A DNA stretch of 23,488 nt from Gymnopilus junonius (Eukaryota > Basidiomycota > Agaricomycetes > Agaricales > Galerinaceae). The stretch covers positions 1-23,488 of the forward strand of contig JADNYJ010000481.1 in the NCBI GenBank assembly GCA_015501075.1, given 5' to 3'. This document shows, piece after piece, positions 20,035 to 23,488 of the stretch (position 1 is the first letter of the stretch; each line of letters opens with the position of its first letter). Under the pieces are notes generated by a model. The model was not told where the DNA came from, made no database searches, and was given only the letters and a program-made list of their open reading frames with translations. The translations under genes were made by a program, and so were the position numbers.

Positions 20035-20869
20035 GGTTCAGTCAGCCTATAATGGCTCCTGCCTGGGGACGACCCTTCCAATTTCGTTTTTTTTTCTCGT
20101 GATTTATTCTTAACCAGCTACGCGAGGACCAGCATCAGCCGATGTAGGTATTCAAATTTCATTAATCAATCGTTCGATTCTCCACTCCTGTCAGTATGGA
20201 TGAAGTCACAGCGGAGAAGCTCCATTTTGTACGGTAGGACTCACATGGGAGTTATTTCCATCCATCCACTTGGTTGGGACAGACGTCTTCTACAGAGGTG
20301 CGTAGTAAATCCAGTCAAATTTTCTCTCACCTGATTGTCCTTGGACTCGATGGAATGAACCCCTGAGGCCCAGACGTAAGGGTGACCGAAACTCAGCGTA
20401 AATTGAGCGAATTATTGGCCATTCCTTCAAATCGCAGTCTCCGAAAGCATAGATCCACGCTCCGACCGACGTCAGTTATCTTACCACGGATGGCCTCATC
20501 TGATATGTTTTCCTAAACCCTTTCCTATGACAGAACTTGACATGATGCATGCTCACTGGGATATGACGCCAATTTCCACCTTTAAATATCTTGTTCACCC
20601 ACGGTATTACCTGCTTGCCAATACATAGCCCCACGTTTGCTCTCGCATTCATCTAGTCAGCGACAGCCTCGTTGTTCCATTGGTCGACCGCTAACTCATC
20701 CAAGCTCCACTCCAAGGCAGGACACTCCACTTGGACATGAGAATCTGCTCAAATTTGTATTTCATTTTAATGCCTATTCTCCAGCGCAATGACAAGTATA
20801 ATGACGACAAAATTCAACCTCGAACCTTGGCTAATAACAAAACATCGTCCAAATACCATCTTAGATTCG
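20035..20869. other. intergenic region upstream of the hydrophobin gene
   Basis: No gene recognised on either strand. The final part should be the hydrophobin promoter. Confidence 0.4.
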
Positions 20870-20876
20870 TATAAAA
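20870..20876 (+). promoter_or_regulatory. TATA box of the hydrophobin gene
   Basis: TATAAAA lies 75-81 bp before the ATG at 20951 and is followed by the C/A-rich leader common for highly expressed fungal genes. Confidence 0.6.
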
Positions 20877-20950
20877 CCCCTTCGAATCCACCACCAATTC
20901 CTCACTCGAACCCGCACAGTTCAAGTAAATTAAAACCTCATTCAACAAAC

Positions 20951-21419
20951 ATGCAATTCAAAGCTATCATCACCGTTCTCGCCGTCGCTGCTACCACCCT
21001 TGCTGCCGCCACGAACACCCCTCCTCCCACCAACGAATGCACCACTGGAAGCCTCGAATGCTGTGATAGCACCGGCTCGGCGACTGACCCTGCTATTGCC
21101 AGTCTCCTCAGTCTTTTGGGTGTCAACGTCCAGGACGTCACTGCCCTCGTTGGTGTTACCTGCAGCCCTATCACTGTTGTCGGCGCCGGAGGCACTTCCT
21201 GGTATGTCTTTATTTATTTGGGACCTGATATTGAGCACTAACGTACCCCAATTAACAGCTCTGAACAGCCCGTCTGCTGCACGAACGACTCTTTCAGTAA
21301 GCTAAATATATCCTTATTTGGATTTTTCTACCTCCTGGACTGCAAAATGCTCACTGAATATTTCTCCTACAGACGGCGTCGTCGCTCTCGGCTGCACCCC
21401 CGTCAATGTCAACCTCTAA
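20951..21419 (+). CDS. class I hydrophobin
   Basis: Small secreted amphipathic protein that self-assembles at air-water interfaces and coats aerial hyphae, spores or fruiting-body surfaces. Exons 20951-21201, 21259-21296 and 21373-21419 join in phase into 111 residues; the introns are 57 and 76 bp. Residues 1-20 are a signal peptide. All eight cysteines are present at 30, 37, 38, 71, 84, 90, 91 and 104, giving C-X6-CC-X32-C-X12-C-X5-CC-X12-C and a 7-residue tail. The long X32 gap and relaxed spacing are class I. The intron placement around the second cysteine pair is typical for mushroom hydrophobins. A longer in-frame start upstream (20789) would precede the TATA box and is rejected. Intact. 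Confidence 0.95.
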
Positions 21420-21806
21420 GCTGTGCACATATCAGCAACATATCAGCCTCGATTTCTTATATTTTTCGACCTCTTGTTCTGTTGCTATGCTTGGCGAAAG
21501 GTCGAACGGTGGATTACATGGTCATCTGTTCACAAGTTTGTATGATTGGTTACTCGTCGAAATACAATCCTGCTTGCCACATTGTCCGAGCCTTGTTCTT
21601 TTTTTGTCTGAATTTCGAAAATAAGGCGTGCGCTACAGCACAAGAGCCACATGGCAACACTTTGACACTTGCCACATCAAGTCCCGAAGCCACCCACCAA
21701 ACTCAGGACAGCATCGACGACATAAATACGAGCGCTATGCACCTCCAATCTGACCATCTTCTTTGCTCCGAAACAAACCTAATCTCACTCTGAGCAAGCT
21801 ATAATA
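21420..21806. other. intergenic region after the hydrophobin gene
   Basis: Presumed hydrophobin 3' UTR and the promoter of the next gene. The overlapping plus open frames here (21347-21793 and 21406-21624) begin inside or next to the last hydrophobin exons in other frames and are shadows. Confidence 0.4.
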
Positions 21807-22401
21807 ATGAACCAGGACTGGCGCGACTCCCATATCAGTACGTCAATAATCAGGTCTTATTCAAATCAGCTCAATCTAACGCGTTAACTTTAAGCCGGAG
21901 GTAGAGGAGGTCTGGCAGGAACAAATGGCGGCGTCGGTGGACGAGGTGGTGATATAGGCGCATACAACTATGCCAACTCCGATGTTCGTAACTCCAATAA
22001 CGCGAGTCACAGCAAGTTCCAAATTAAACGAGCCACGAATGGTATGCCCTATACGTGTCATGATTTATGATGATGGATCACAGATGCCTTGCAAGTTGCA
22101 GGGAAAAACAACGGCAGTACCATGCATTACGGCGACAATTACAACGCGCCTATCAACAACGGAATGGTCGGTGGACGAAACAACACATATCATGTAATAA
22201 ACAACGGGAATGCGTGGATCCCCGAAGACGACATTAGACGAAACCCTCAGGAAACTACGGGAGGAAGCAGCTGAATTTGAAAGAATGAACGAAGAGATGG
22301 AGGTGAAAGAAATGGAGATGATAAAGCTGGAAGAGATCGCACGCTTGAAGGAACATATCACGACATTGAAGGCTAGGAAAAGCAATACAGACACTGCCTA
22401 G
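21807..22401 (+). CDS. Gly/Asn-rich protein with C-terminal coiled coil, one-base frame break
   Basis: Function unknown. Exons 21807-21837, 21895-22041 and 22084-22401 with introns of 57 and 42 bp. The N terminus reads MNQDWRDSHI, then a Gly-rich stretch (GGRGGLAGTNGGVGGRGGD). The middle is Asn/Gly-rich with the rhythm MHYGDNYNAPINNG, VGGRNNTYHVINNG, and then WIPEDD. The C terminus is a charged helix with heptad character (LRKLREEAAEFERMNEEMEV and on to LEEIARLKEHITTL), likely a coiled coil. At 22233 one extra A separates the frame of WIPEDD from the frame of LDETLRKLREEA; ignoring that base the product would be about 164 residues, and with it the protein ends after 17 unrelated codons at or near 22274. 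The break may be a real mutation or an assembly error. I recall similar Gly-rich coiled-coil proteins in mushrooms, without an assigned role. Confidence 0.55.
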
Positions 22402-23225
22402 GCAACTACGCATATATGGACCTCCTTGGTGTCAACCACCATTGTACCAAGCAATTGAGTTTCGGACTGGCTTTCGAAGTACGATAGGCAGTCTCTCCCC
22501 CCATGTCTCGAACTTAAATTGTTGTACCATAAGTACTTAGCCCTGGAACGCATCACTTGCATGTACCCAGGCTGTATATTAAGAGAATCTTAACATAATC
22601 GAAATATTCTTTATCCACGCCCGTCAATGTCCAAGAGCAGAACTGCGCTAAAACGCCACGGACCTTGAGCAGCGTCACAGGGAGGGTACTTACTCTATGC
22701 CTTTTTTATAACCTCTCGCTCTCGTCGCCCAAATACAGACCATTATAAATAGAGCATGAACCTGGATATACTCTAGATTCAATATTCTTATGCCAGCACC
22801 GCTGGGTACCATCTGACTAGTCTTCCCGAAGGCACGATCATTCATATCTCCTTCGACTTTCGGAAGAAACTCGGAAATACAGTTTACACCAGATAAGAGG
22901 CATTTAATTCGATTTCTTTTCTCTTTCCATGAGAAGCATGAATTCTCCGTCGGTTTTCTGTCTCTTATACTATGCCCAAGTTCAGTGACGAACTTCGTTG
23001 GAATGAGATTCGAGTCAATGCTTAAATCCATTCAAGGTCAATATATTGATTAGCTTCATATTCATGGAACAGAGTATTTTCAAAGATCGATTCCACATGA
23101 GGATGCTTTACCTTGTCGTTGACAGCCGTCAAGCGCCCCGGGAGAAGATTATTCAAATGTAATGATATGTCTGGACATTGAGTGGCATGAGTATCGCTAT
23201 TATATGTATGGAAAGAGAATTGGAG
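22402..23225. other. intergenic region, one unassigned minus open frame
   Basis: A minus-strand open frame of 113 codons with an ATG at 23031 and stop at 22690 exists. It shows no signal peptide, membrane segment, motif or splice pattern, so I do not call it a gene. Nothing else recognised. Confidence 0.4.
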
Positions 23226-23233
23226 TATTTAAA
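23226..23233 (+). promoter_or_regulatory. TATA-like box of the right-edge gene
   Basis: TATTTAAA lies 91 bp before the ATG at 23324. Confidence 0.35.
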
Positions 23234-23323
23234 CAGCGTTGAAAAGAGGTTCTACAACTCTGCGTTGTCCTACCATTTGGCTATATCCCTAGTTCTTAGA
23301 CTGTAGCCGATTCATATACAGTC

Positions 23324-23488
23324 ATGACTACGAGGCTGTTCTTCGCTCCCATCTATGCATTCGTCGTGCTGACGTTTGCGATGTTTATCCACTGGCAAGT
23401 TACTAATGCCCAAGTTACATGTAAGTATTTCGTCCAAGGCTTGGAAGGTTTTCATTGAACTATGATGCGCTTGCATATCTCCAGGTCC
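23324..23488 (+). CDS. secreted protein, 5' part only (cut by the window end)
   Basis: Exon 1 (23324-23420) encodes 32 residues and one base, a signal-anchor or signal peptide (MTTRLFFAPIYAFVVLTFAM...) ending in AQVT. A 64 bp intron (23421-23484, GTAAGT...CTCCAG) leads to exon 2, of which 4 bases are inside the window and which starts with a Cys codon across the junction. An intron placed right after AQVT with a following Cys occurs, as I remember it, in a family of small Cys-rich secreted mushroom proteins with AQVTC at the mature N terminus; that identity is a guess. The exon and the splice sites are well supported. Confidence 0.6.

Noticed and set aside
20938..21238. Open frames on the minus strand over the hydrophobin gene
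   Set aside because: Antisense shadows of the GC-biased hydrophobin exon 1.
22690..23031. 113-codon minus open frame
   Set aside because: Has an ATG but no recognisable features; cannot be told from chance.

Overview
The window looks like nuclear DNA of a mushroom-forming basidiomycete (Agaricomycete). The spliced genes carry many short GT-AG introns, mostly 42-76 bp. Fungal TATA boxes sit about 40-100 bp before starts. The recognisable families are typical of that group: a long-type unspecific peroxygenase, a class I hydrophobin, F-box proteins, an M35-like secreted metallopeptidase and an orphan seven-transmembrane protein. I found no operon, CRISPR array, rRNA or convincing tRNA.

Layout, left to right. 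410-1828 (+) is an intact six-exon heme-thiolate peroxygenase. 2330-2555 is one copy of a 226 bp TG...CA repeat; a 98% identical inverted copy lies at 17423-17642. 2833-2930 is a long imperfect hairpin. 3187-3621 (+) encodes a small tail-anchored protein. 6069-7458 (-) is an intact two-exon F-box protein. 8238-9312 (+) is an M35-like secreted metallo-endopeptidase gene with a disrupted frame. 9637-10364 (+) encodes a basic, probably disordered protein. 12876-14139 (+) is a six-exon seven-transmembrane protein. 14140-20034 is gene-poor and decayed: an unidentified broken gene (minus, 16885-17408), the second repeat copy, a fold-back MITE (18033-18245, TSD ATA) and a second F-box gene reduced to a pseudogene, with one break explained by a 7 bp tandem duplication. 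20951-21419 (+) is an intact class I hydrophobin. 21807-22401 (+) is a Gly/Asn-rich coiled-coil protein gene with a one-base break. 23324 onward (+) is the first exon of a secreted-protein gene cut by the window end.

The genes do not form one pathway. The peroxygenase, peptidase, hydrophobin and right-edge protein are secreted and suit a saprotrophic or host-associated secretome. The F-box and seven-transmembrane genes belong to lineage-expanded families. Reading frames were joined by hand from splice consensus and family patterns; no alignment or search was run.
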